Shown here: piece by piece, positions 27,777-36,673 of the stretch
Numbering within the stretch: the first letter of the stretch is position 1
Layout: every line of letters begins with the position of its first letter
Assembly (NCBI GenBank): GCA_943788505.1
Contig: CALSQR010000002.1
Coordinates: 124,001-188,000, forward strand
Reading direction: 5' to 3'
DNA from: an uncultured bacterium
Lineage (GTDB): Bacteria; Bacteroidota; Rhodothermia; Rhodothermales; UBA10348
DNA: 64,000 bases
Program-made: the position numbers and the translations under genes
Notes under the pieces: generated by a model
Databases searched by the model: none
Seen by the model: the letters and a program-made list of their open reading frames with translations, nothing else
Told to the model about the DNA's origin: nothing

Positions 27777-28604
27777 ATGATCGTCGAACGAAATTCAGAT
27801 TCAGATTCAGCAGAGCACCTTTCGGTGATGATGGATGGAGAGCCCGTCGTCGTCCGATTGTCCGTATCTGGTCCTGAAGATGGTGCTCCATTGCTTGTTA
27901 TGCACGGATGGGGCAGTTCGACGTTACTCATGCGCCCAATGATCGATCGCTTATCAGATACATTTCGAGTAGCGGCCTTTGATTTTCCGGGTCACGGCGA
28001 ATCGCCTGTACCAAAAAAAGGCTACGGTATGGCGGGACACCTAGACATTGTGCATGGCGTTCTTGCCCACCTAGGATGGTCCTCTTACGCAATAGCAGGA
28101 CACTCTAACGGGGGCCGAGTAGCATTGGCGCACGCTGCAAAGTCATCCGACGACATACAATTTCTGGCATTGATCGCGCCTTCCGGCATCAGACGGCATA
28201 GATCCCTTTCCTATTATATCCGAAGCTGGAGTGCGCGCATCTTGAAGGCCCCCTTTGTCTTACTTCCTGGCCCCCTTCAAGCATTGGGCCTAGATTGGTT
28301 ACGACATTCATTGGTTTGGAAGCTTCTCGGATCATCGGACTATCGATCTCTTCACGGAGTAATGAGGGAAACCTTCGTTCAGACCGTCAATCATTATGTC
28401 GATAATGTTCTTCCCGATGTTAAAGCATCCGTTCTTCTGCTTCGTGGAGAGCGCGATGAAGCGATTACGAACGAACAGATTGAACGCATGAATTATCTGT
28501 TGCCGAATGCTGGAGCGTATGAGGTACCCGGGGCTGGGCACTATGCTCATATCGATCGCCCTGACGTTGTTGCCACAGCTATTCGATCATTGCACACTGG
28601 ATGA
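27777..28604 (+). CDS. Alpha/beta-fold hydrolase
   Basis: 275 residues with a complete catalytic triad pattern: nucleophile Ser110 in AGHSNGGRVALAHA, an Asp in LLRGERDEAIT and His in PGAGHYAHIDRP. The oxyanion region is MHGWGSS. The substrate is unknown. Its TGA overlaps the ATG of the MurF-like gene. It is first in a four-gene coupled operon with cell-envelope and RNase HII genes, so an envelope-related ester is possible but not shown. Confidence 0.88.
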   Translation: MIVERNSDSDSAEHLSVMMDGEPVVVRLSVSGPEDGAPLLVMHGWGSSTLLMRPMIDRLSDTFRVAAFDFPGHGESPVPKKGYGMAGHLDIVHGVLAHLGWSSYAIAGHSNGGRVALAHAAKSSDDIQFLALIAPSGIRRHRSLSYYIRSWSARILKAPFVLLPGPLQALGLDWLRHSLVWKLLGSSDYRSLHGVMRETFVQTVNHYVDNVLPDVKASVLLLRGERDEAITNEQIERMNYLLPNAGAYEVPGAGHYAHIDRPDVVATAIRSLHTG

Positions 28605-30241
28605 CGAGCTGGGCCATCATATCGATCCTATTAGCAGCTGGCTTTGCTTTTTGGCGGATTGGACGACGTACACGCTTCTTTCTGCATATGATGCAGCTCT
28701 CGGGATACCGCGTACGGCCATTCAGCGAGTTTCTCCGTGGAAAACTGTTCGATGTTCGCCTTCGATTATCACATGGACTGGGGGCGCTTTGGCTCATTTT
28801 AGTCCTCGGATTGAAGCCTGAAGGAGATGGTTGGCTGATACTACTAGGCCTCCTATGGGCTTTCACGTTTGCATCTTCGCGTCGATACCGGCGGGATCGT
28901 CCCAAAAAGAATCTCGCTTGGACCGCTCGAATGAAGCGTTTGACTGGAGTGACCGTCCTATTGCTGCTACTTCCTGTTTTGCTTACCGCTCTGATCACCT
29001 CGACGGTTCAGGACCTATCTACGGTTTTCACATTTGCGGGATGGCTAGTCGGTCTTTGGCTAGCCGATCTTGGAGCACCGGAGGCTGTCCGATTGGCTGC
29101 ACGGCTGACCACACCATTTGAGCGACGCATCCACGACGGTTTCAAAGCTGCGGCCGAGGCCCGATTGGCAGAGCGCACTGATTTATACCATGTAGCTATC
29201 ACGGGATCGTACGGCAAGACTTCAGTAAAACACGCAATACGCGCCGTGCTTGCTCAGCGCTATCCCGTCCTAATGACGCCCGGATCATACAACACTCCGA
29301 TGGGCATCAGTAAGGTCATCAATGATCAACTCGGTGATGACCATCGCTTTTTAGTTCTTGAAATGGGCATGCGGCATCCTGGTGACATCGCCGAACTAGC
29401 AGTTTTGGCTCCGCCCGATATTGCAGTAATTACGTCGATTGGCGTGGCGCATCTCGAATCTATGGGAAGCATAAAGGCCATCGCCTGCGAAAAGCTGACG
29501 CTTCTAGATCACATCCGCGAGGGCGGGACCGCTGTGCTAAACGGCGATGATGTGCGTGTAGCCTCTGCCACCACTCGCAAGGACGTCAAGCGCATCGTTG
29601 TAGCAACCACGCCAGGCACGGCTGATCTGTGGGCTGAAAACATTCAATACGGAGCAGAAGGAGCTGTTTTTGATGTCGTCGATAGATCAGGTGACCGACT
29701 TCAGGTGGCAACGCGCTTGCTCGGCCAGCACAATGTGCTCAACATCTTACTCGCCCTCGGAGTAGGTCGTGCCGCTGGACTTCGTCTTCGACAGGCAGTT
29801 CATGGCATTACACATCTCGACCCGGTTCCTCACCGTTTGGCACTACGCATAGAAAACGGGGTAAACGTCATTGATGACGCCTTCAACGCCAACCCTGTAG
29901 GCGCAAAACATGCCGTTGATGTTCTCAGTGCGTTTGATCGGGGTCGTCGTGTGATTATCACACCTGGCATGATTGAACTCGGTGAGGAGGAATCGGCACT
30001 GAATAAGGCATTTGGTATTCAGATTGCATCAGCGGCCGACGATGCTATTTTGGTTGGTCCTGAGAGAACGCTACCCATTAAAGAGGGTCTGCTAGAAGCT
30101 GGATTCAAGGAGAATCAGATTCACACTGTGACCACGCTTTTCGAAGCACAGGAGTGGGTTGCTCAGCATTGCAAGCCAGGGGATACAGTCCTGTACGAAA
30201 ACGACCTCCCAGACCAGTTCACAGAAGGGGGCTCACCTTGA
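28601..30241 (+). CDS. Membrane-anchored MurF-like Mur ligase
   Basis: 546 residues. Residues 1-160 hold about four hydrophobic segments in place of the usual MurF N-terminal UDP-binding domain. The Mur ligase core follows, with P-loop GSYGKTS (202-208), LVLEMGMRHPGDIAELA and TSIGVAHLESMGS, then a C-terminal domain with VIDDAFNANPVGA. MurF adds D-Ala-D-Ala to the peptidoglycan precursor, and related ligases make other amide bonds. The missing N-terminal domain suggests a different carrier or a lipid-linked substrate. It is coupled to its neighbours by ATGA and TGATG overlaps. Whether it is the only MurF of the cell is unknown. Confidence 0.85.
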   Translation: MTSWAIISILLAAGFAFWRIGRRTRFFLHMMQLSGYRVRPFSEFLRGKLFDVRLRLSHGLGALWLILVLGLKPEGDGWLILLGLLWAFTFASSRRYRRDRPKKNLAWTARMKRLTGVTVLLLLLPVLLTALITSTVQDLSTVFTFAGWLVGLWLADLGAPEAVRLAARLTTPFERRIHDGFKAAAEARLAERTDLYHVAITGSYGKTSVKHAIRAVLAQRYPVLMTPGSYNTPMGISKVINDQLGDDHRFLVLEMGMRHPGDIAELAVLAPPDIAVITSIGVAHLESMGSIKAIACEKLTLLDHIREGGTAVLNGDDVRVASATTRKDVKRIVVATTPGTADLWAENIQYGAEGAVFDVVDRSGDRLQVATRLLGQHNVLNILLALGVGRAAGLRLRQAVHGITHLDPVPHRLALRIENGVNVIDDAFNANPVGAKHAVDVLSAFDRGRRVIITPGMIELGEEESALNKAFGIQIASAADDAILVGPERTLPIKEGLLEAGFKENQIHTVTTLFEAQEWVAQHCKPGDTVLYENDLPDQFTEGGSP

Positions 30242-30882
30242 TGAAATCTCCAGAAGGACAATCTGAGTTGTTTGCTACCGCAGCTGATGATGATCTCGCG
30301 TTTGAACGACAGGTATGGTCATCCGGCATGCTCCATGTTGCGGGGGTGGATGAAGCTGGGCGAGGGTGTCTAGCAGGGCCTGTGGTGGCGGCTGCAGTTA
30401 TTCTGCCAAGGGGTGTTCGTATCGATGGTGTAACCGATAGCAAAGTGCTCTCAGCTCAACGTAGGACTGAACTGGCCGTCCATATCAAAGAGCGTGCAGT
30501 GGCATGGGCTGTAGGTAGTTGTTCGCCCGTTGAGATAGATGAATTGAATATTTTGTGGGCGGCCATGGAAGCTATGCGGAGGGCTGTTTCGGAGTTGAGC
30601 ATTCCGGCTGATCACGTGCTCATTGATGGGAATACAGCCATTCCAAACTTGGATCTACCCTCCCGGCCTATTATCAAGGGAGATTCCCGAAGTCATACGA
30701 TCGCTGCCGCCTCTATACTCGCTAAAACGCATAGGGACGAGTTGATGCAAGCTCTCCATGGTCTGCACCCCCATTTTGGATGGGACTCAAATATGGGGTA
30801 TCCGACCGAAGCTCACTATGCAGGCCTCGCGAAAGTCGGTCCGACCACGTATCACCGTCAATCATTCAGGCTAGCTCGATGA
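30241..30882 (+). CDS. rnhB: Ribonuclease HII
   Basis: 213 residues from ATG 30241, which overlaps the stop of the MurF-like gene; a longer frame reading back into that gene is not needed. It removes RNA from RNA-DNA hybrids and excises single ribonucleotides. The catalytic VDEAGRGCLAGPVVAAAV has Asp37 and Glu38. Further acidic residues sit in HVLIDGN and in IAAASILAKTHRDE. Its last bases overlap the glycosyltransferase start. Confidence 0.96.
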   Translation: MKSPEGQSELFATAADDDLAFERQVWSSGMLHVAGVDEAGRGCLAGPVVAAAVILPRGVRIDGVTDSKVLSAQRRTELAVHIKERAVAWAVGSCSPVEIDELNILWAAMEAMRRAVSELSIPADHVLIDGNTAIPNLDLPSRPIIKGDSRSHTIAAASILAKTHRDELMQALHGLHPHFGWDSNMGYPTEAHYAGLAKVGPTTYHRQSFRLAR

Positions 30883-31898
30883 AAACGGTCCGCGTATCAA
30901 TAGTGATCGTTTCGTGGAATGCGCTGGACATCGTCCGGAAGTGCCTTCCGAGTGTCGTAGCGACTGAATTTGACGGCTTCGAGATCATTTTTGCCGACAA
31001 TGCCTCCTCTGACGGTTCTGCTGAGTGGGTTGAATCTCACTATCCGGATGTCCGTGTGATCCGACATCCTGAAAACTGGGGGTTTGCTAAGGGTAACAAT
31101 GAAGCGTTGAAGCACGCCGAGGGTGACTTAGTAGTCCTACTCAATAATGACGTAGAAGTACATCCCGAATGGTTAACGCCTCTAGTTCGTCATCTTGACC
31201 AATTCCCCGATGTCGGCGCGGCCCAACCCAAACTCCTTCAGTATGACCATCGGGAGTCTTTTGAATATTCCGGTGCAGCAGGAGGTTTCCTTGACCGCTG
31301 GGGCTACCCCTTTGCCCGCGGTAGGCTTTTTGACGTCCTCGAGGTGGATGAAGGACAATATGACGGCGTCTCTGACATATTCTGGGCGTCAGGTACCTGT
31401 ATGATGGTCCGGCGCAAGTCGTGGAATGAGCTAGGCGGCCTGGAAGAATCTTTCTTTATGCATATGGAAGAAATCGACCTCTGCTGGCGCCTCCGCCGCT
31501 CAGGGTTACGTGTCTCTTGTGTTAGCGAATCCGTAGTGTTTCACATCGGAGGCGCCAGTCTACCCGCCTCAAACCCAAGAAAAACCTATCTCAACTTCCG
31601 CAATAACCTACTGATGCTTCATCGTAACCTACCGCCAGCAGAGTGGCGTCGGGTGCTTGTTGTTCGGGTGATGCTGGACTTGGTGGCGGTACTCCGGTTT
31701 CTTCTAACATTGAAACTTGGTGATGCTTGGGCCATCCTCAGGGCGTATGCATCGGCTCATCGAATGAAAGGCATTCTCCAGAACAACCTGCCCAATTACG
31801 CACCTCTTCCCTACCGGGGCTCAATCGTTTTGGATCGATTCGTTCGGGGAGTGAAACGCTTCTCCGACCTAAGCAAAGATCGATTCCTGCAGCCCTAG
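30879..31898 (+). CDS. Family 2 glycosyltransferase (rhamnosyltransferase-like)
   Basis: About 339 residues from ATG 30879, overlapping the rnhB stop (ATGA). The GT-A fold shows VSIVIVSWNALDIVRKCLPS, a nucleotide-binding ADNASSDGS, an NNDVE metal-binding motif and the late EEIDLCWRLRRSG acceptor motif. The C-terminal 80 residues are basic and hydrophobic, suggesting membrane contact. Likely role: adding a sugar to a surface glycan or lipid. Donor and acceptor are unknown. It is last in the operon; its stop lies in a tandem repeat. Confidence 0.92.
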   Translation: MKTVRVSIVIVSWNALDIVRKCLPSVVATEFDGFEIIFADNASSDGSAEWVESHYPDVRVIRHPENWGFAKGNNEALKHAEGDLVVLLNNDVEVHPEWLTPLVRHLDQFPDVGAAQPKLLQYDHRESFEYSGAAGGFLDRWGYPFARGRLFDVLEVDEGQYDGVSDIFWASGTCMMVRRKSWNELGGLEESFFMHMEEIDLCWRLRRSGLRVSCVSESVVFHIGGASLPASNPRKTYLNFRNNLLMLHRNLPPAEWRRVLVVRVMLDLVAVLRFLLTLKLGDAWAILRAYASAHRMKGILQNNLPNYAPLPYRGSIVLDRFVRGVKRFSDLSKDRFLQP

Positions 31899-31929
31899 TA
31901 TTCAGCCTAGTATATAGCCTAGTATTCAG
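31894..31929 (+). repeat. Three tandem 12-base units across the glycosyltransferase stop
   Basis: CCTAGTATTCAG (31894-31905), CCTAGTATATAG (31906-31917) and CCTAGTATTCAG (31918-31929). Because 12 is a multiple of three, each unit puts TAG in the frame of the upstream gene, giving three successive in-frame stops. It may be slippage-generated. Confidence 0.9.
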
Positions 31930-31971
31930 CCTTCCTTAGACTATGCGTCTGGGGATATTGGGCAGCCCACG

Positions 31972-32700
31972 CTAACCGACTTCTTCTACTCGGTACTTAT
32001 TGCCTTCTGAATCGATGTAAAACCCATCTTCCGTCTTCTTAAGAGTGAGGGTCTTTTGGGTGTCAATGCTTTCCTGAGCGCCGTTTTCCATTTCGACGTT
32101 TCCCGGTTCACTGTTCTCGTGATCACCGTTCTCGTGTTCACTGTTCTCCTTGCGCAGCTTCATCATGAGCGGCACCGTGAGTGTGACTAATGCGGCGAGA
32201 ATGCCCATGACGGAAAGCACTCTGGCATACCATTCACTTTCAAAATCACCCCAAATGATGGCAATGAGCATGATGGCAAGTGTGGCAATGATCACGGAGG
32301 AAGACTTTTGAATCCATTGCTGATTTCGGTCGAGCGAGGGTAATACCAAGAGGAATCCGTGCGCGAATCCAACGGCCGCCACGACAAGCGTCATTATGAC
32401 CCGAATCAACTCCCTGTTATCAATTTCAGCCCAAATGGCTACGATTGAAACCAGGGCCGCTGCTACTGCCATGGCGATACCTGCAAAACCCAACCAAGGC
32501 AACTTCTTTCGCTCCAAAAAAGCGGCGCAAGCCATGGAAAGAATACTCGCGGCCGAAATAATGGAACTCGTTGCTAATATCTTCGCCTGCAACTCTCCAA
32601 ACGTATTCGTCAGAATAGAAATAATGGCCATTACGGCTGTAAGGGTCAGAAAACCAAGGAATCCTTTTAAGAAAAGCTTTCGTGCATTTGTGTAATTCAT
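31972..32700 (-). CDS. Membrane protein of unknown function with acidic repeat tail
   Basis: 242 residues, ATG 32698-32700 with GGAAGGAA upstream. Six hydrophobic segments lie between about residues 12 and 180. A cytoplasmic-type tail follows, rich in Glu, Asn and His in short repeats (HENGDHEN, SEPGNVEMENG; DNA about 32086-32158), and the end contains DGFYIDSEGNKYRVEEV. No family recognised. It is divergent from the zinc-ribbon gene. Confidence 0.7.
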   Translation of the reverse strand: MNYTNARKLFLKGFLGFLTLTAVMAIISILTNTFGELQAKILATSSIISAASILSMACAAFLERKKLPWLGFAGIAMAVAAALVSIVAIWAEIDNRELIRVIMTLVVAAVGFAHGFLLVLPSLDRNQQWIQKSSSVIIATLAIMLIAIIWGDFESEWYARVLSVMGILAALVTLTVPLMMKLRKENSEHENGDHENSEPGNVEMENGAQESIDTQKTLTLKKTEDGFYIDSEGNKYRVEEVG

Positions 32701-32820
32701 TTCCTTCCATTTATCGCGGTATAGCGTCTCTGGCCGATAATTTTCCTAACTAATTGTTCTACCCGTCCGCTATATTCCGTTGTAAGCAATTCTCTAAAAT
32801 ACACTACATAAAGTATCGAC

Positions 32821-33024
32821 ATGGCAGCATACACATGCAAGAAATGCGGTATGAGCGTTGGATCAATGACCTGTGGTCATTGTGGCAAAGAGCTAGTTCA
32901 GGATATGATTACGAAAGACACAGGCGTGCAGGTATATGTTGCCAAATGTCCTGATGGTCACGGAAAGGTTAAGTCACCAATGTGCTGTGGAAACGACATG
33001 ACCTGCGAAATTGGTCTGGAATGA
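32821..33024 (+). CDS. Small zinc-ribbon protein
   Basis: 67 residues. Two CxxC pairs (CKKCGMSVGSMTCGHCG) at the N-terminus and a second Cys cluster (KSPMCCGNDMTC) at the C-terminus suggest a compact metal-binding fold with one or two zinc or iron sites. The length and motif spacing look like a conserved small protein of unknown function, not a chance frame. It is transcribed alone, convergent with the EamA gene 56 bases away. Confidence 0.75.
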   Translation: MAAYTCKKCGMSVGSMTCGHCGKELVQDMITKDTGVQVYVAKCPDGHGKVKSPMCCGNDMTCEIGLE

Positions 33025-33043
33025 TCTACCACGGTAATATTAC

Positions 33044-33077
33044 CAAGAGGAGCTGAGATTATTGGTCTCTACTCTTG
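33044..33077. terminator. Possible bidirectional terminator hairpin
   Basis: CAAGAG (33044-33049) pairs with CTCTTG (33072-33077), and inside it GAGA (33055-33058) with TCTC (33066-33069), between two convergent genes. Neither side has a good T run, so this is tentative. Confidence 0.35.
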
Positions 33078-33080
33078 CTA

Positions 33081-33992
33081 CTAGGAGGCGTTGTCTTTTT
33101 CAGGCTGCATCGCCCACCCGACGGAGGCAAGAATGATGATCATGGCAATAGCGCCCGTCAACGAGGGTACTTCGCCGAAAAAGGCAAAGGCCAATAGGGA
33201 TGCGCCAACGGGTTCAAAGAGACTAGCCAAGCCAATCGTAGCCGCAGGGAAAAATCGGACTACGTAGTTCAATGACCCATGGCCTATGAGTTGAGGAATG
33301 ACAGCCATCCCAAAACAAAGCACGTAAACGTGCATCGGATATCCGGTTAGCGGTATGTCCCGCAGCAGCGCTACCACCCACGTAGTGAGGGCAGTGACAA
33401 CATATAGAGGGGCAACATACGCGAGCCAACCGAGACGCTGCCTCACATGTCGTCCGATGAGGAGATAGACTGACACGAGAGCGGCTGCCGTCAGTGCGAG
33501 ACCATTGCCCAACAGGGGATTATCGCCATGGACCTGCTCGGCAGAGACCTGATCAGCCCAACCCAGAGCAACCGTTCCTGCTGTCGCTGTCAATATGGCG
33601 ATGATCTCGATCCGACGTGGTTTTTCACCAAGGACGGCGAAGCCCATGATGGCCAGAAAAATAGGACTCAAGGAAACGAGCGTAGAGGCACTGGCCACGT
33701 TCGTGTGATAGAGAGAACTGATCCATGTGACAAAATGAAGGCCAAGAAAAATGCCTGACACAACAATCAGCATCCACTCTCGCTTGGTTATAGCCCGTAT
33801 TTCCTTATCCGATTTAACGAGAGCAACCGGCAGAAGCAACAAGGACGCGAAAACTGTTCTCCAAACGGCAACAGCTTCTCCAGGTGCATCCCCAGCATAG
33901 CGTATAAGGATTGCACTCACCGAAATAGCAAGCAGTCCGGCCCCCAGTATCAGGTACTCTCGCAGACCCCGATGCGCGTCATGTGACGTCAT
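33081..33992 (-). CDS. EamA-family (DMT) transporter
   Basis: 303 residues with about ten membrane helices in two EamA repeats. The first has a hallmark GEAVAVWRTVFASLLLLPVA and FVTWISSLYHTNVASASTLV. The second ends in VVRFFPAATIGLASLFEPVG. Such proteins export metabolites or amino acids; the substrate is unknown. Its ATG overlaps the DUF4293 stop by one base (TAATG), so it belongs to the icd-DUF4293-EamA unit. Confidence 0.88.
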   Translation of the reverse strand: MTSHDAHRGLREYLILGAGLLAISVSAILIRYAGDAPGEAVAVWRTVFASLLLLPVALVKSDKEIRAITKREWMLIVVSGIFLGLHFVTWISSLYHTNVASASTLVSLSPIFLAIMGFAVLGEKPRRIEIIAILTATAGTVALGWADQVSAEQVHGDNPLLGNGLALTAAALVSVYLLIGRHVRQRLGWLAYVAPLYVVTALTTWVVALLRDIPLTGYPMHVYVLCFGMAVIPQLIGHGSLNYVVRFFPAATIGLASLFEPVGASLLAFAFFGEVPSLTGAIAMIIILASVGWAMQPEKDNAS

Positions 33993-34414
33993 TACCGGAG
34001 TCGATCCATCGACTTAATCAACTTAATGTCCTTGTCGATCCCTCGCCGAGCCATCAAAAACATGAGGTAGGCAATGATGGGGGCTCCAACAGAAGCCCAT
34101 GTCGAAAATGATGCGTTGGCAGTCAATGAGCCCCAGCCTCCCGCGAGCGAATTAGCACCAATCAATAGAGCCAAACCCAGCAGGGTGAGGTACTGAAGGA
34201 GGACTACAAAACCACGCTGACGTGGCTGGTCCTTATACAAGAAAACAGCCGTTACGCCTCCTGCAGCAGCAAGACCTAATAGCCCCATGGTGACGGGCAC
34301 AAACCATGCATACTCGGCAGCTGCAGCACCTGTCCAAATGCCGTCAAATAAGAATGCGATGGCCAGTAGTACAACGGCGAGAAGCAGATAGATTGTCTGG
34401 ATACGTTGAATCAT
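33992..34414 (-). CDS. DUF4293 membrane protein
   Basis: 140 residues with four transmembrane segments. The start MIQRIQTIYLLLAVVLLAIA is the signature opening of DUF4293, a family typical of Bacteroidota and relatives, and so a taxonomic hint. The function is unknown. It lies 7 bases after the isocitrate dehydrogenase stop and overlaps the EamA gene. Confidence 0.9.
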   Translation of the reverse strand: MIQRIQTIYLLLAVVLLAIAFLFDGIWTGAAAAEYAWFVPVTMGLLGLAAAGGVTAVFLYKDQPRQRGFVVLLQYLTLLGLALLIGANSLAGGWGSLTANASFSTWASVGAPIIAYLMFLMARRGIDKDIKLIKSMDRLR

Positions 34415-34421
34415 GATTTCC

Positions 34422-35438
34422 TCAAACGTGGTTGGCTACACGTTCAGCCAGTTTGCGTGCAAATTCATCTGTGCTTGCGGTACCACCCTGGTCACCCGTC
34501 AAGAAGCTACCATCGGTGTAAATCTCTACTAATGCAGTATGGAGGGCGTCTGCTGCGGTAGTCTCACCAAGATGTCTCAGCATCATTTCTGCTGAGCGGA
34601 TGAGCGCTGTAGGATTAGCCTTGCTCTGACCTGCAATATCTGGCGCACTTCCGTGAACCGCCTCGAACACGGCGTAGTCATCACCAATGTTGGCTCCAGC
34701 CACAACACCGAGTCCACCGACAAGCCCAGCTGCGAGGTCACTCAGAATGTCACCGAACAAATTGGTGGTAACGATACAGTTGTATTCCTGAGGACGGACA
34801 ACGAGTTGCATGCACATGTTGTCAATGATTCGATCATTAAACGCTAGTTCTGGGTAGGAAAGCGCCGCATCTTGGGCGAGTTTCAAGAACATCCCTGAGG
34901 TCAATTTCAGGATATTGGCCTTATGAACTACCGTAACCTTATCAAGACTATGCGTCCGAGCATACTCGAAGCAGAAGGAGATAATGCGCTTAGATCCCGC
35001 CTTGGAAATTCGAGCTACCGAGTCGGCGATATCATGCCTTTCGTCATAGGACTCGAGGCCAGAGTAAAGCCCTTCTGTATTCTCCCTAAAAATCATGAGG
35101 TCGACGTCCTTGAAGGGCGTCTCAATACCTGGCAAAGACTTGCAGGGTCGTACGTTTGCGTACAGATCGAGCTTCTGTCTAAGCTGCACATTGACTGACT
35201 TAAATCCTTTGCCTACCGGTGTCGTAACCGGGCCCTTCAGCGCAATGCGTGTTCCGCGGATGGAATCAATCACATGTTCTGGTAATGGCGTTCCATAATC
35301 ATCAACGGCATTGGCGCCCAGTTTTTCATGGCGCACCCAGTCAAACTCGACGCCCGTAGCGGCGAGAACTTCAACTGTGGCTTCCGTTACTTCGGGGCCG
35401 ATACCGTCTCCAGGCAACAATGTGATACGATAAGACAT
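34422..35438 (-). CDS. icd: NAD-dependent isocitrate dehydrogenase-type enzyme
   Basis: 338 residues of the isocitrate/isopropylmalate dehydrogenase family. Substrate-site residues Ser81, Asn83, Arg87 and Arg97 (FKSVNVQLRQKLDLYANVRP) follow the isocitrate pattern rather than LeuB. HGSAPDIAGQSKANPTALI near residue 250 suits NAD rather than NADP. It would convert isocitrate to 2-oxoglutarate in the TCA cycle. Homoisocitrate or tartrate dehydrogenase remains possible. It is first in a unit with DUF4293 and EamA genes, and the exbD terminator lies just upstream. Confidence 0.85.
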   Translation of the reverse strand: MSYRITLLPGDGIGPEVTEATVEVLAATGVEFDWVRHEKLGANAVDDYGTPLPEHVIDSIRGTRIALKGPVTTPVGKGFKSVNVQLRQKLDLYANVRPCKSLPGIETPFKDVDLMIFRENTEGLYSGLESYDERHDIADSVARISKAGSKRIISFCFEYARTHSLDKVTVVHKANILKLTSGMFLKLAQDAALSYPELAFNDRIIDNMCMQLVVRPQEYNCIVTTNLFGDILSDLAAGLVGGLGVVAGANIGDDYAVFEAVHGSAPDIAGQSKANPTALIRSAEMMLRHLGETTAADALHTALVEIYTDGSFLTGDQGGTASTDEFARKLAERVANHV

Positions 35439-35492
35439 GCGTAGGGGAGTTCCGGGTTCTTAATGGTGGTGCCCGGAAGGTACGAGAGGCAC

Positions 35493-35524
35493 AAAAAAAA
35501 AGGGCCCCGGTTTGCCGGAGCCCT
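35493..35524 (-). terminator. Intrinsic terminator after the exb operon
   Basis: On the minus strand a GGGCTCCGG-CAAA-CCGGGGCCC hairpin (35502-35524) is followed by nine T (35493-35501). It ends the ExbB/ExbD transcript before the icd promoter. Confidence 0.88.
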
Positions 35525-35580
35525 TTCGATTTCAGTATTGATTCACGCAGTCGGACTAACCGATCACGATTTTTAATGCA

Positions 35581-36033
35581 TCATGACGGTAATTCGCGTT
35601 TTGACGAATAGTTGATCCTGAGCGTACCTGCTTCGCGCAATTCCTGCTGTACATCCAATACCATCCCCATTTCTGATGTTTCGTCAACTTTGAGGGAGAC
35701 GATCAAACGAGGCTGTTCGAGCAGCTTCCGGTACATAATGGCTCTGACATTGCCCAAGTCTTCAACAAGTGCATCGTCAATCTGAACACCAGTCTCACCT
35801 AGACGATTACCGTCCAGCTTGCGAGGACCTATGTAGATGTAGGAAACAAGACGTTTCTGATCAATCTTCGTCAGTGCTTCTGCTGACGGGAGTGCTGTAC
35901 GAACTTGAACAGTCGTCTCCCTCAGCACGGTACTGACCATAAAAAAGATCAGTAGCATGAAGATGATGTCCGGAAGAGATGCTGTAGGTATATCTTCCTT
36001 CGTCTTAGTTTTCTTTTGAAAGTGACCAGCCAT
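35581..36033 (-). CDS. exbD: ExbD/TolR-family biopolymer transport protein
   Basis: 150 residues. There is a short cytoplasmic N-terminus (FQKKTKTKEDIPTASLPDII), then one membrane helix containing the proton-path Asp (LPDIIFMLLIFFMV), then a periplasmic domain. With ExbB it forms the motor that uses proton flow to energise TonB-type outer-membrane transport. It is the last of four genes and 41 bases after the other exbD. Confidence 0.93.
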   Translation of the reverse strand: MAGHFQKKTKTKEDIPTASLPDIIFMLLIFFMVSTVLRETTVQVRTALPSAEALTKIDQKRLVSYIYIGPRKLDGNRLGETGVQIDDALVEDLGNVRAIMYRKLLEQPRLIVSLKVDETSEMGMVLDVQQELREAGTLRINYSSKRELPS

Positions 36034-36074
36034 GAGTAGAGTTCAGTTTGCAGTGGGAGCGGTGGAAGCGGCTG

Positions 36075-36632
36075 TCAAGCTGCGTCTGGTTCGGCGATCG
36101 AGATAGCAGCTTTAATCTTCTCACGGATCTGATTGTCCGCATCCTGCTCTTCGATACTATCTACGTACGTCGCATAATCAGCATACCCGAGCTGGCGGGC
36201 TTCAGAGTCCCACATTTCGAAATAGGCCATCCATACTTCATCAAGGACCGACACATACGCATTGTACGGAGTCTGACGAGCGGTCTTGATAGATATCAAG
36301 GCCTTGCCAGGTTCTTCCGAGTAACGAGCGTCAACTCCCATGTTCAGAACATGCTTCTTGACCTCATCGCGAATGAGCTGCACGGCCGATGGAGTATCTT
36401 CAACCAGCACGAGACCCTGTTCGTTGACGAGAATCTTGAGAACGTTGCGCTCCTTAATCGGTGGCGGCTCAATATCGTCCTCGAGTTTCGGAGGAAGAAC
36501 CATTCCGATTCCCGTGTCAACGTCAATCGTAGTGGTAACGAGGAAGAAAATGAGCAGCAAGAAGGCAATATCCGCCATCGATGATGTCGGTATTTCAGCC
36601 TCTGTCCGCGCTTTCTTTTTCAGCAATGCCAT
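36075..36632 (-). CDS. exbD: ExbD/TolR-family biopolymer transport protein, second copy
   Basis: 185 residues. The N-terminal KKKARTEAEIPTSSMADIAF runs into a membrane helix with the key Asp (MADIAFLLLIFFLV). The periplasmic part is longer than in its neighbour (QEMIRDEVKKH-type helices, a charged C-terminus). Two different ExbD proteins with one ExbB are common in Bacteroidota. Why two are needed is not clear; they may form a mixed dimer. Confidence 0.93.
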   Translation of the reverse strand: MALLKKKARTEAEIPTSSMADIAFLLLIFFLVTTTIDVDTGIGMVLPPKLEDDIEPPPIKERNVLKILVNEQGLVLVEDTPSAVQLIRDEVKKHVLNMGVDARYSEEPGKALISIKTARQTPYNAYVSVLDEVWMAYFEMWDSEARQLGYADYATYVDSIEEQDADNQIREKIKAAISIAEPDAA

Positions 36633-36673
36633 CAGAATCCTCTGTATTGTTCAGTGCAACCGGTGTTGCCTGT

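Noticed and set aside
36048-36584. 178-codon plus-strand frame opposite exbD
   Set aside because: The minus strand encodes a clear ExbD; the plus frame has no family features and no start context.
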